From positions 625,833 through 689,832 of the forward strand of contig CAVRGG010000007.1 of the NCBI GenBank assembly GCA_963720695.1: a DNA stretch of 64,000 nt, read 5' to 3'. Within the stretch, counting starts at the first letter, position 1; each line of letters starts with the position of its first letter. This document shows, in pieces, positions 25,181 to 33,214 of this stretch. The stretch comes from UBA668 sp963720695. Lineage in GTDB: Bacteria; Actinomycetota; Acidimicrobiia; Acidimicrobiales; Ilumatobacteraceae. The position numbers were made by a program, and so were the translations under genes. The notes under the pieces are model-generated. The model worked only from the letters and a program-made list of their open reading frames with translations. It was not told where the DNA came from and did no database searches.

Positions 25181-27526
25181 ATGGAACTGACCTCGTGGAC
25201 GCTCGACGACCTCATGCACCGTGCCCGGGCGGTGCGCGACGCGGCGCACGGGTCGCGGGTCACCTACTCGCCCAAGGTCTTCATCCCGTTGACGATGCTG
25301 TGTCGCGACCGGTGCGGCTACTGCACGTTCGCCCAGCCGCCGGCGCGGCTGGTCTCGCCGTACCTCACGCCCGAGCAGGTCCTGCGGATCGCGTCCGATG
25401 GTGCACGGGCAGGGTGCCACGAAGCCCTCTTCACGCTCGGCGAGCGACCCGAGGACCGCTACGACGTCGCCCGCGAGTGGTTGCACGCGAACGGTTACGA
25501 GAGCACCGTCCACTACCTGCACGACATGGCCGCGCTCGTGCTCGCCGAGACCGGCCTGCTGCCGCACGCGAACGCCGGCGCGCTCGACATCGACGAGCTG
25601 CGCCTCCTCTCGGAGGTCTCGCCCAGCCAGGGCATGATGATCGAGACCCTTCGCGACGATCTGCCGTGTCACCGTGGCGCGCCGGACAAGGTGCCTGCTC
25701 GGCGGCTGGCCACGCTGGACGCAGCGGGAGAGCTGCAGATCCCGTTCACCACCGGGATCCTCGTGGGCATCGGGGAGGACCGAGTCGATCGGATCGCCGC
25801 GCTGGAGGCCATCGCCGCATCCCACCGCCGGCACGGTCATGTGCAGGAGGTGATCGTCCAGAACTTCCTCCCCAAGCCGGGCACCGGGATGCAACACGAG
25901 CCGGCCTGCCCCGAGGACGAGTACCTGTGGTCCATCGCCGTCGCTCGACTGATCCTGCCGCCGGAGATCCACCTGCAGGCGCCGCCCAACCTCAGCGACG
26001 ACTTCGGCGTCCTGCTCGACGCGGGGATCGACGACTGGGGCGGCGTGTCGCCGGTGACCGCGGACCACGTGAACCCGGAGCGACCGTGGCCGGCACTCGA
26101 TCGCCTGCGCGAGGTCACCGAGGCGAAGGGGTACGCCCTCGCCCCCAGGCTGACGGTCCACCCCGAGTTCGTCCGCGATCCGCAGCGTTGGCTGCGTCCG
26201 CCCGTGCGCTTCGCGGTGATGGACCGCAGCGACGCCGAAGGTCTCGGCCGCGACGATCCCGGCTCGTGCTGGCCCGAGAAGGTGACCGCCTCGGACGTGG
26301 TGCTCGACGGCGCGGAGGTGGTCCTGGTCGGTCATCGCTCGACCCAGTGGTACTCCGGCGCGACGCAGCCACCCCCGGTGCTGCTCCCGGCCCGCCGCCG
26401 TGGCGAGGTGCGGGGCCCGGTCGCGGAGGTGCTGGCCGGAGTCCGCTCCGGTCAGGAGGTCGGGTTCGACGAGATCGTGTCGCTGTTCCGTGCCCGCGGG
26501 CCCGAGGTGGCCGCGGTCGCCGAACTCGCGGACGCACTTCGTCACGACGCCGTCGGCGACGCGATCACGTGGGTCCACAACCGCAACATCAACTACACCA
26601 ACGTGTGCACGTTCAAGTGTCGCTTCTGCGGGTTCTCCAAGGGCCCGCTGTCGCTGAACCTGCGCGGCACGCCGTACCTGTTGACGCTCGACGACATCGC
26701 CCAGCGCGCCCGCGAGGCGTGGGACATGGGTGCCACCGAGGTGACGTTGCAGGGCGGCATCCATCCCAACTTCGACGGCGACTACTACATCGACGTCACC
26801 CGCGCCGTGAAGGACGCGGTGCCCGGCATGCACGTGCACGGTTTCACCGCGCTCGAGGTCACCGAGGGCGCCAAGCGTCTGGGTGAGGACCTGGCCACCT
26901 ACCTGCGGCGGTTGAAGGACGCAGGGCTCGCGTCGCTCCCGGGCACGGCCGCCGAGATCCTCGACGACGAGGTGCGCGCGGTGCTGTGTCCGGACAAGAT
27001 CACCACGGACGAATGGCTCGACTGTCATGCTGCGGCACACGACGTGGGGCTGGGTTCGAACGTCACCATCATGTTCGGGTCGATCGAACATCCCGAGTCG
27101 TGGGCACGGCACATCCTGCGGACCCGGGCACTGCAGAAGGTCACCGGCGGGTTCACCGAGTTCGTCGGCCTGCCGTTCGTGCACATGGCGTCGCCGATCT
27201 ACCTCCAGCGAGCGTCGCGTCGCGGTCCGACGTTCCGCGAGACGCTGCTGATGCACGCCGTCGCCCGCATCGCCTACCGGGGACACATCGACAACATCCA
27301 GCTGTCGTGGGTCAAGATCGGCGGTGCCGGTGCGCTGCAGCTGCTGCAGGCCGGGTGCAACGACCTGGGCGGCACGCTGATGGACGAGAACATCTCACGC
27401 GCCGCGGGTGCGGCTCACGGGCAGGGGATGACCGAGTCGTCCTTCGCCGAGATGGTGGGCCCGCTCGGCCGTCGCCTGCAGCAGCGCACGACGTCGTACG
27501 GGCTGGTGGACTCAGTGGGTCATTGA
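25181..27526 (+). CDS. fbiC: 7,8-didemethyl-8-hydroxy-5-deazariboflavin (F0) synthase
   Basis: Makes F0, the chromophore of coenzyme F420, from tyrosine and the ribityl pyrimidine intermediate of riboflavin synthesis. The 781-residue protein fuses the CofG- and CofH-type radical SAM halves. The first cluster is Cys41, Cys45 and Cys48 (CRDRCGYC); the second is Cys476, Cys480 and Cys483 (CTFKCRFC). Each half continues as a radical SAM barrel (LFTLGERPEDRY; VTLQGGIHPNFDGDYY). The reading frame is intact. It is divergent from the HxlR gene and overlaps the aldolase gene tail to tail by 7 bases. No other F420 gene is in the window. Confidence 0.97.
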   Translation: MELTSWTLDDLMHRARAVRDAAHGSRVTYSPKVFIPLTMLCRDRCGYCTFAQPPARLVSPYLTPEQVLRIASDGARAGCHEALFTLGERPEDRYDVAREWLHANGYESTVHYLHDMAALVLAETGLLPHANAGALDIDELRLLSEVSPSQGMMIETLRDDLPCHRGAPDKVPARRLATLDAAGELQIPFTTGILVGIGEDRVDRIAALEAIAASHRRHGHVQEVIVQNFLPKPGTGMQHEPACPEDEYLWSIAVARLILPPEIHLQAPPNLSDDFGVLLDAGIDDWGGVSPVTADHVNPERPWPALDRLREVTEAKGYALAPRLTVHPEFVRDPQRWLRPPVRFAVMDRSDAEGLGRDDPGSCWPEKVTASDVVLDGAEVVLVGHRSTQWYSGATQPPPVLLPARRRGEVRGPVAEVLAGVRSGQEVGFDEIVSLFRARGPEVAAVAELADALRHDAVGDAITWVHNRNINYTNVCTFKCRFCGFSKGPLSLNLRGTPYLLTLDDIAQRAREAWDMGATEVTLQGGIHPNFDGDYYIDVTRAVKDAVPGMHVHGFTALEVTEGAKRLGEDLATYLRRLKDAGLASLPGTAAEILDDEVRAVLCPDKITTDEWLDCHAAAHDVGLGSNVTIMFGSIEHPESWARHILRTRALQKVTGGFTEFVGLPFVHMASPIYLQRASRRGPTFRETLLMHAVARIAYRGHIDNIQLSWVKIGGAGALQLLQAGCNDLGGTLMDENISRAAGAAHGQGMTESSFAEMVGPLGRRLQQRTTSYGLVDSVGH

Positions 27527-28302
27527 CCGCGCAGGCTCGACGGCCCCGTGACGACCGACGGGTCGGGGACCCCGGTGCGCAGCAGCCATTGGAACGAATG
27601 CCAACCCGCCGCATGCGTTCCCACGCTGCCGCGGGCCGCCATCGCCGCGTCGTGACCGATCGGCCGCGCGCCGGGCGCCTTGAGGTGAGCCTCGGCCGTG
27701 CGCTCCATCACGACGAAGAAGCCGACCGCCTCGTCGACCGATCGACCGACCGTGAGCAGACCGTGGTTGCGCAGGATGACCGCCTTGGTGCCGCCGAGCG
27801 CGGCAGCGATCCGCTTCCCGCCGTCGGTCGACATGACGTCGACCTCCTCGTCGTCGAACAGCTCGTGGTCGTCGTAGAACGCGCACGCCTCCTGGGTGAT
27901 CGGTCGCAGCCGCTCGACCAGCGCCGAGAACGGCGTGCCCGACGGTGTGTGCGTGTGAGCAGCGCTGATGACGTCGGGGCGGGCCTCGTGGATCGGCCAG
28001 TGGATGTGGTACGCCGCGCGATTGATCTCGCCGTGGCCGTCGACCACCGATCCGTCGGGGCCGACCAGGACCAGGTCATCGACGGTCACCTGGTGGAACG
28101 GCACGCCGTAGCGGGCGAGCCAGAAGTGGTCGAGCCGCTCGGGGTCCCGTGCCGAGATGTGGCCGTCGCCGAGCGAGCCCCATCGCTGCGATCCGAACAC
28201 CCGGTAGGCCAGCGCCAGGCGCACCTTGCGGTGGGCGCGCTGCGCGGCGACATCGGGGATCTCGGGCTCGTCGTCGGACGGGGAGAGCACGTCGTACGGC
28301 AC
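27520..28302 (-). CDS. Class II aldolase/adducin family protein
   Basis: A 260-residue zinc-dependent aldolase-fold protein, the family of fuculose-1-phosphate aldolase and related lyases or epimerases. The metal-binding His pattern is visible: LGDGHISARDPERLDHF, AAHTHTPSGTPFSAL and ILRNHGLLTVG. GTG 28302 is chosen because TATGAT lies six bases upstream; an in-frame ATG at 28326 would add eight residues and would start only 12 bases from the tRNA-Gln 3' end. Its stop overlaps the fbiC end by 7 bases, tail to tail. The substrate cannot be told from sequence. Confidence 0.88.
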   Translation of the reverse strand: MPYDVLSPSDDEPEIPDVAAQRAHRKVRLALAYRVFGSQRWGSLGDGHISARDPERLDHFWLARYGVPFHQVTVDDLVLVGPDGSVVDGHGEINRAAYHIHWPIHEARPDVISAAHTHTPSGTPFSALVERLRPITQEACAFYDDHELFDDEEVDVMSTDGGKRIAAALGGTKAVILRNHGLLTVGRSVDEAVGFFVVMERTAEAHLKAPGARPIGHDAAMAARGSVGTHAAGWHSFQWLLRTGVPDPSVVTGPSSLRGQ

Positions 28303-28308
28303 GGACCG

Positions 28309-28314
28309 ATCATA
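28309..28314 (-). promoter_or_regulatory. -10 element of predicted leaderless aldolase promoter
   Basis: TATGAT, six bases before the GTG at 28302 and 24 bases after the tRNA-Gln 3' end. It supports a promoter separate from the tRNA transcript. Confidence 0.5.
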
Positions 28315-28337
28315 GGACCGACGCATGACGGTCGCAG

Positions 28338-28408
28338 TTCCGGGGAGAGGGCTCGAACCCCTATAAGCGGCACCAAAAACCGCTGTCCTACCATTGAACG
28401 ACCCCGGA
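28338..28408 (-). tRNA. tRNA-Gln (anticodon TTG)
   Basis: The acceptor stem TCCGGGG (28402-28408) pairs with CCCCGGA (28339-28345). The anticodon arm GCGGT-TTTTGGT-GCCGC gives anticodon TTG. The T arm has GGTTCGAGCC, and the discriminator base is A. The 3' CCA is not encoded. This is the only tRNA gene I find in the window. Confidence 0.9.
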
Positions 28409-28505
28409 CAGACGGTGCCGAGGCTAGCGGCGACCCCGATTGCTGGCACGGGGTTTGCCGCGGGGTTTGGCCGAGGGGGTCGCGCCCGATAGCGTCTCAC
28501 GAGCT

Positions 28506-28607
28506 ATGGGTTCATTGATCAAGAAGCGCCGTAAGCGCATGCGCAAGAAGAAGCACAAGAAGATGCTCCGCCGTACGCGGCACGCGCGCCAGCGCGGCAA
28601 GAAGTAA
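28506..28607 (+). CDS. Small ribosomal subunit protein bS22
   Basis: A 33-residue, extremely basic peptide beginning MGSLIKKRRKRMRKKKHKK and ending ARQRGKK. It closely matches the tiny actinobacterial small-subunit protein bS22 (also annotated as an AURKAIP1/COX24-domain protein). It lies on the mRNA side of the 30S subunit, near the decoding region, in mycobacterial ribosome structures. Genes this short are often missed. A GATAGCGT sequence at 28488-28495 is a likely -10 region. A 12-base perfect inverted repeat follows 31 bases after the stop. The gene is convergent with ispE. Confidence 0.9.
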   Translation: MGSLIKKRRKRMRKKKHKKMLRRTRHARQRGKK

Positions 28608-28637
28608 CGCTTCTCCTTTCCAATTTCAGTTCGCTGT

Positions 28638-28672
28638 CACCGACCGCCCGCGTTCACCGTGGGCGGTCGGTG
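28638..28672. terminator. Bidirectional hairpin between bS22 gene and ispE
   Basis: Perfect 12-base arms CACCGACCGCCC (28638-28649) and GGGCGGTCGGTG (28661-28672) with an 11-base loop. The right arm encodes the last ispE codons. There is no T run on either side. It probably ends both convergent transcripts. Confidence 0.6.
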
Positions 28673-29394
28673 CGCGTCAGCACCACGAACGCATCGGGAA
28701 GTGCCGACACGAGATCGTGGTGATGGCCCCGGAGGAACCAGGTCGCGCCGCTGCCGGCGAGTGTGGGAGCGGTGCCACTGACCGCTCGGATCCGGTCTCG
28801 CCACAGGGCAAGACCCGGCGCCACCGCGAGTGCCGCGGGCTCCAGGTCGTTCGGGCCGTCCACGCGAGGAGCATCGAGCGCGTCCCAGGCCCGGTAGGCA
28901 GCCGGCGTGCTCACCGCCAGCGGTGGGATCACCAGCGTGATGTCCTCGGCTTCGAACGGCAACGGCTCGACGATCTCGCCGATGCCCGTGACCCGAGCGC
29001 GACCGCCGACGAGACAGAAGCTCACATCGGCGCCGAGGCGCGACGCGCCGACCAGGTCGTCGTAGCCGGCCCATCGCAGCACGGCAGCGGCATCGGCCGA
29101 ACCGCCGCCCAGCCCGCCGCCGTGGGGGATCACCTTGTGGAGGTGGACCGCGGCGCGGCGGCCGACGAGCAGCAGCGCCTTCGCGACCAGGTTCGACCGG
29201 TCGAGCGGCATCCCGTGCGCGAACGGCCCGTCGGCGGTGAGCGCGTCGCCTCCTGGCGTGATGGTGACCGTGTCCGCCCAGTCCAACGTGACCATCTCGG
29301 CGTCGATGAGGTGATAGCCGTCGTCGCGGACTCCCGTGATGCGCAGGGACAGCGTCAATTTGGCGGGCGCCGCCAGTTGGACGGGACCGGTCAC
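28654..29394 (-). CDS. ispE: 4-diphosphocytidyl-2-C-methyl-D-erythritol kinase
   Basis: A GHMP kinase of the MEP isoprenoid pathway; it phosphorylates CDP-ME. The protein is about 246 residues. The N-terminus APAKLTLSLRITGVRDDGYH is diagnostic, the GHMP ATP loop is IPHGGGLGGGSADAAAVL, and the C-terminal motif is TLAGSGATWF. The length is slightly below the usual 280-300. The GTG at 29394 overlaps the rsmA stop (GTGA), as in many actinobacteria where rsmA-ispE are coupled. The last codons overlap the terminator hairpin. Confidence 0.95.
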   Translation of the reverse strand: MTGPVQLAAPAKLTLSLRITGVRDDGYHLIDAEMVTLDWADTVTITPGGDALTADGPFAHGMPLDRSNLVAKALLLVGRRAAVHLHKVIPHGGGLGGGSADAAAVLRWAGYDDLVGASRLGADVSFCLVGGRARVTGIGEIVEPLPFEAEDITLVIPPLAVSTPAAYRAWDALDAPRVDGPNDLEPAALAVAPGLALWRDRIRAVSGTAPTLAGSGATWFLRGHHHDLVSALPDAFVVLTRTDRPR

Positions 29395-30218
29395 TGGGCC
29401 GCCCTCCACGCGAGAGCGAGCGCACCCCACTCCTGGACGTCGAGTTCCTCGGGTCGTCGCTGGCTGTCGATGCCCGCAGCAGCGAAGGTCTCGGGCGTCA
29501 CCACCTCGGCGAGCGAGCGACGGAGCATCTTGCGACGCTGGCCGAAGGCGGTCCGCATCAGGTGGAACAGGTCGGCGGCGGGGGCGTCGACGGCCGGTTG
29601 CGGGCGTCGACGGATGTCGGCGAGGGCGGACTCGACGTTGGGTCGCGGTACGAACACGCTCGCCGGCACGAGGCCTGCGATCCGGGCCGTCGCCCAATAC
29701 GCGATCTTGACACTCACGGCGCCGTAGTGCTCGGTGCGTGCAGCAGCGCAGAAGCGCTCGGCGGCCTCGCGCTGGACCATCACGAGCATCCGCTCGATCT
29801 GGGGCACGTCGTCGAGCAGGTCGCACACGAGGGGGGTGGCGACGTTGTAGGGAAGGTTGGCGACGAGCACCCACCCGCTCTCGTCGCCGAGCAGTTCACC
29901 CCAGTCGAGGTGCATCGCGTCGGCCTCGACGACGGTGACGTTCGCGTGGTCGGCGGTGATCTCGCGCAGCAGCGGCACGACGCCGCGGTCGACCTCGACG
30001 GCGATGACACGCGCACCGGTCTCGGCGAGCGCCAAGGTGAGCGATCCCAGTCCGGCACCGATCTCGATCACACGGTCGTCGGGGCCGACCTCGGCGAGGC
30101 GAGCGATGCGCCGCACCGTGTTGGCGTCGGCCACGAAGTTCTGGCCGAGATCGCGGCGGGGGGCGAGCCCGTTGCGTGCCAGGAGTTCGTTGATGTCGCC
30201 GCGGTTGTGCACCGTCAC
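29391..30218 (-). CDS. rsmA: 16S rRNA (adenine1518/1519-N6)-dimethyltransferase
   Basis: The KsgA family methylase that dimethylates two adenines in the 3' hairpin of 16S rRNA. The 275-residue sequence has LGQNFVADANTVRRIARL, the SAM loop VIEIGAGLGSLTLAL, the acidic motif VEADAMHLDW and the catalytic NLPYNVATPLV. GTG 30218 or 30212 is the start. It overlaps the end of the upstream RlpA-like gene and the start of ispE, so all three are probably co-translated. The order matches the actinobacterial metG-tatD-rpfB-ksgA-ispE block, except for the gene in the rpfB position. Confidence 0.96.
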   Translation of the reverse strand: MTVHNRGDINELLARNGLAPRRDLGQNFVADANTVRRIARLAEVGPDDRVIEIGAGLGSLTLALAETGARVIAVEVDRGVVPLLREITADHANVTVVEADAMHLDWGELLGDESGWVLVANLPYNVATPLVCDLLDDVPQIERMLVMVQREAAERFCAAARTEHYGAVSVKIAYWATARIAGLVPASVFVPRPNVESALADIRRRPQPAVDAPAADLFHLMRTAFGQRRKMLRRSLAEVVTPETFAAAGIDSQRRPEELDVQEWGALALAWRAAQ

Positions 30219-30730
30219 CAGCTCACACGCACCGGCACCGGAGCGTCGGCGAGGTCGCCGATCTCCGAGAACACCGAGGTGTCGAGCACGAGGTCGGCTC
30301 CCGACGGCATCGGCATGCCGAGTGTGTTGGTGCAGGTGGTCTTCTGCCCGTTGTCGAGGTTGACGACGGTGAGGGCAGCGCCGTCGGGCGCGAGCAGCGT
30401 GGTGCACTGACGGGCGTTCGTGCCGTAGCGACGGAACGTGGCGTGGGCGAGCGCCTCGGTGGCGCCGGGCGCAGGTGGCACGGCGACGTTGATCGCGGCG
30501 GGAGGAACGGGGGCGTCGTCGCCGCCCACGAACAGCGGCGGCTCCGGCACGTAGGCGGTCGTGCTGGGAGCCGTCTCGACCTTGGCGTCGCCGACGTCGA
30601 TGCCCGCCGCGCCGACCGCGGGCGACACGCTCGTCGATGCCGAGTCGCGGTTCAGCGCCCACAGTGCGGGCAGCGCCACCAACGTGAAGACGGAGGCGAC
30701 GACAACGCGGCGGCGATCGGTTGCGTTCAT
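30215..30730 (-). CDS. Membrane-anchored secreted protein with RlpA-like double-psi beta-barrel
   Basis: A 171-residue protein with an N-terminal membrane anchor (VVVASVFTLVALPALWAL) and a Pro/Ala-rich linker. Its C-terminal 75-residue domain (ATFRRYGTNARQCTTLL; LTVVNLDNGQKTTCTNT; LVLDTSVFSEIGDLADAPVPVRVSW, given as separate pieces) has the order of the RlpA double-psi beta-barrel. The family's catalytic Asp (DRGP motif) is absent and two Cys flank the central strand. It occupies the place of the resuscitation factor gene rpfB between tatD and rsmA. A role in cell-wall remodelling or peptidoglycan binding is inferred; enzymatic activity is doubtful. Confidence 0.75.
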   Translation of the reverse strand: MNATDRRRVVVASVFTLVALPALWALNRDSASTSVSPAVGAAGIDVGDAKVETAPSTTAYVPEPPLFVGGDDAPVPPAAINVAVPPAPGATEALAHATFRRYGTNARQCTTLLAPDGAALTVVNLDNGQKTTCTNTLGMPMPSGADLVLDTSVFSEIGDLADAPVPVRVSW

Positions 30731-30780
30731 GGGCGTGGGTGCGCACGCATCGGCACCAGCCGACCGTCCGCGGGAAAAGG

Positions 30781-31557
30781 CTACGGATGCAGCGCCGGGA
30801 ACGCAAGGCAGGCGTTCGTGGCGGTGGCGTCCCGAACACGCTCCGTGGGCAGATCACGGAGGTCGGCGAGGTGTTGGACGACGTGGGTGACGTACGCCGG
30901 TTCGTTCGTGCGGCCGCGTCGGGGCACCGGCGCCAGGTACGGGCTGTCGGTCTCGGCGAGCATCCGGTCGAGTGGGCAGCGCTGTGCGGCCTTCTTCAGA
31001 TCGGTCGCCGCCGGGAAGGTCACGATGCCGCTGAAGCTCAGGAACGCCCCCAGCCGGAGGCACTCGTCGGCTTCGTCGGGTCCACCGGTGAAGCAGTGGA
31101 AGATGGTCCGCTCGGGGACGCCCTCGGCGCGCAGGACGTCGAACGTGTCGCTCCAGGCGTCACGGGTGTGGATCACCAGGGGCAGGCCACGCTCGTGCGC
31201 GAGCTGGATCTGGGCTGCGAAGGCAGTGCGTTGGATGTCGCGAGGGGAGTGCTCGTAGAAGTAGTCGAGCCCGCACTCGCCGATCGCGATCACGTTCGGA
31301 TCGTCGATCAGGTGGAGGATCGACTCCACCCCGTGGACGGCTTCGTGAGGGTGCAGCCCCGCGGTGGCGTGGATGCCCTCGTGCGTGGCGGCGATCTCGA
31401 TCGCCGCCACGGTGGTGGCCGCATCACAACCGACGTTGATCATCGTCGTCACGCCGGCTGCTCGGGCGGCGTCGATGACGTCGTCGACGGGGACCCCGCG
31501 GGTGTCGTAGAGATGGCAGTGGGTGTCGACGTAGCCGCCGGGAGGTGTGTCCTGCAC
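30781..31557 (-). CDS. tatD: TatD-family metal-dependent deoxyribonuclease
   Basis: A 258-residue TIM-barrel hydrolase (TatD/YcfH). The metal ligands are visible: YVDTHCHLYD (His13, His15), IGECGLDYFYEHS (Glu), LVIHTRDAW (His), IFHCFTGG (His) and LAETDSPYLAP (Asp). The family has 3'-5' DNase activity and is linked to DNA repair and D-aminoacyl editing. The GTG at 31557 lies 11 bases after the metG stop, the classic metG-tatD pairing. No internal oddity. Confidence 0.94.
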   Translation of the reverse strand: MQDTPPGGYVDTHCHLYDTRGVPVDDVIDAARAAGVTTMINVGCDAATTVAAIEIAATHEGIHATAGLHPHEAVHGVESILHLIDDPNVIAIGECGLDYFYEHSPRDIQRTAFAAQIQLAHERGLPLVIHTRDAWSDTFDVLRAEGVPERTIFHCFTGGPDEADECLRLGAFLSFSGIVTFPAATDLKKAAQRCPLDRMLAETDSPYLAPVPRRGRTNEPAYVTHVVQHLADLRDLPTERVRDATATNACLAFPALHP

Positions 31558-31567
31558 GATGCGCAGG

Positions 31568-33070
31568 CTACGCCTGACGGGGGAACAGGCTCTCGCCCTT
31601 GACCACCGGCAGACCGCCCGGATAGCCGCCCCAGGTGGCAGCGTCGGGGAGTCGCTGATCCGTGACCAGGCCGGGCAGACCGATGCGCTCCCAGATCGCC
31701 TGGCTGGCCGTGGGAACCGCCGGCGACGCGAGGAGCGCCACGATGCGCAGCGCTTCGAGCGCATCCCCCATGACGGCATCGACCGCGAGGCCGGGTTCGG
31801 CCTTCCACGGCTCGTTCGCCTCGAGGTACGCATTGGTGGCGCGGATCAGGCTCCACGTGGCGTCGAGGGCTCGACTCGGCTGCACCTCGGCCCACGCAGC
31901 TGCCGTGGTCGCGAAGGCGGCCGCGGCGAGCGGCGCCAGCGGCGAGTCGGGGGATGGGGCGGGTCCCACGCCGTCGCACTTCTTTCCGACCACGGTGGCG
32001 ACGCGGGCGAGCAGATTGCCGAGGTTGTTGGCGAGGTCGCTGTTGTACTTGGCGACGAGACCTTCGTAGGTGAAGTCGCCGTCCTGGCCGTACGGCGTCT
32101 CGGCGAGCACGTAGTAGCGGAAGCCGTCGACACCGATCTCGTCGACGAGCTCCAACGGGTTCACCACGTTGCCGCTGGTCTTGCTCATCTTCTCGCCACC
32201 GACGAGCAGCCATCCACCGACGGCGTAGCCGGCGGGCGGCTCGATGCCGGCGCTCATCAGCATCGCCGGCCAGTAGACGCAGTGGTGGCGGATGATGTCC
32301 TTGCCGATCAGGTGTCGGCCGGGCCACCACGATTCGAACCGCTCCTCGTCCGTGCCGAACCCGATCGCGGTGATGTAGTTGGCGAGGGCGTCGAACCAGA
32401 CGTAGGCGACGTGCTTGCTGTCCCACGGCAGGGGGATCCCCCACTTGAGGCTGGTCCGGCTGACGGAGAAGTCGCGCAGCCCGCCGCGGATGAGGCCGAG
32501 CGCCTCGTTGCCGCGGAAGTCCGGCACGATCGCATCGGGATGGGCTTCGTACCAGTCGAGGAGTCGCTGCTGGAACCGGCTGAGGCGGAAGAAGTAGTTC
32601 TCCTCCTCGTAGTACTCGACGGGCCGCTTGTGGATCCGGCACAGATCACCGGGGTCGAGCTCGTCGTCGGTGTAGTACTCCTCGCAGGCGACGCAGTACT
32701 TGCCGGCGTAGACGTCGAGCTCGATGTCGCCGGCGTCGTAGCACCGCTGGAGCAACTCGGCGACCCCGAGCTTGTGCCGCTCCTCGGTGGTGCGGATGAA
32801 GTCGTCGTTGCTGATGTTCAGGCGTTGCCATGCCTGCTCGTACAGCGGGGCGATCTCGTCGACGAACTCCTGGGGGCGCTTGCCGGCGGCATCGGCGTAC
32901 TCCTGCACCTTCTGGCCGTGCTCGTCGGTGCCGGTGAGGAAGTGGACGTCCTCGCCGAGGAGGCGATGCCAGCGGGCGAGCGCGTCGCCGATGATCGTCG
33001 TGTAGGCGTGGCCGAGATGCGGCTTGGCGGTGACGTAGTAGATGGGCGTCGTGAGGAAGTAACGGGTCAT
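31568..33070 (-). CDS. metG: Methionyl-tRNA synthetase
   Basis: Charges tRNA-Met. The 500-residue class I synthetase has a HIGH-type motif in AKPHLGHAYT, a connective-peptide zinc knuckle (YCVACEEYYTDDEL, DLCRIH), the tryptophan-containing AYVWFDALANY and the KMSKT loop in GGEKMSKTSGNVV. It lacks the C-terminal EMAP-like dimerisation domain, as in other short actinobacterial enzymes. The Shine-Dalgarno sequence AAAGGA lies six bases before the ATG at 33070. It is the first gene of the metG-tatD-rlpA-like-rsmA-ispE series. Confidence 0.97.
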   Translation of the reverse strand: MTRYFLTTPIYYVTAKPHLGHAYTTIIGDALARWHRLLGEDVHFLTGTDEHGQKVQEYADAAGKRPQEFVDEIAPLYEQAWQRLNISNDDFIRTTEERHKLGVAELLQRCYDAGDIELDVYAGKYCVACEEYYTDDELDPGDLCRIHKRPVEYYEEENYFFRLSRFQQRLLDWYEAHPDAIVPDFRGNEALGLIRGGLRDFSVSRTSLKWGIPLPWDSKHVAYVWFDALANYITAIGFGTDEERFESWWPGRHLIGKDIIRHHCVYWPAMLMSAGIEPPAGYAVGGWLLVGGEKMSKTSGNVVNPLELVDEIGVDGFRYYVLAETPYGQDGDFTYEGLVAKYNSDLANNLGNLLARVATVVGKKCDGVGPAPSPDSPLAPLAAAAFATTAAAWAEVQPSRALDATWSLIRATNAYLEANEPWKAEPGLAVDAVMGDALEALRIVALLASPAVPTASQAIWERIGLPGLVTDQRLPDAATWGGYPGGLPVVKGESLFPRQA

Positions 33071-33202
33071 TGCAGGTCCTTTCGGGGAATGGCGAACAAC
33101 GGCTGGACTACGAGCCGGTGCGCATTCGACGAGTGGAGGCCTGGAACGTCATGTGGGCAGGATACAGCGGACCGGCCGCTCGGGCGATCGGATTCGGTCG
33201 CC

Positions 33203-33208
33203 TACGCT
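33203..33208 (+). promoter_or_regulatory. -10 element of predicted leaderless promoter
   Basis: TACGCT, six bases before the ATG at 33215 of the acyl-CoA synthetase gene. It is the same hexamer and spacing as at 3526. Confidence 0.5.
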
Positions 33209-33214
33209 GGCGCG

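Noticed and set aside
31547..33214. N-terminal extension of the acyl-CoA synthetase back to 31547
   Set aside because: That part is antisense to metG. The ATG at 33215 follows a TACGCT box and begins the family sequence.
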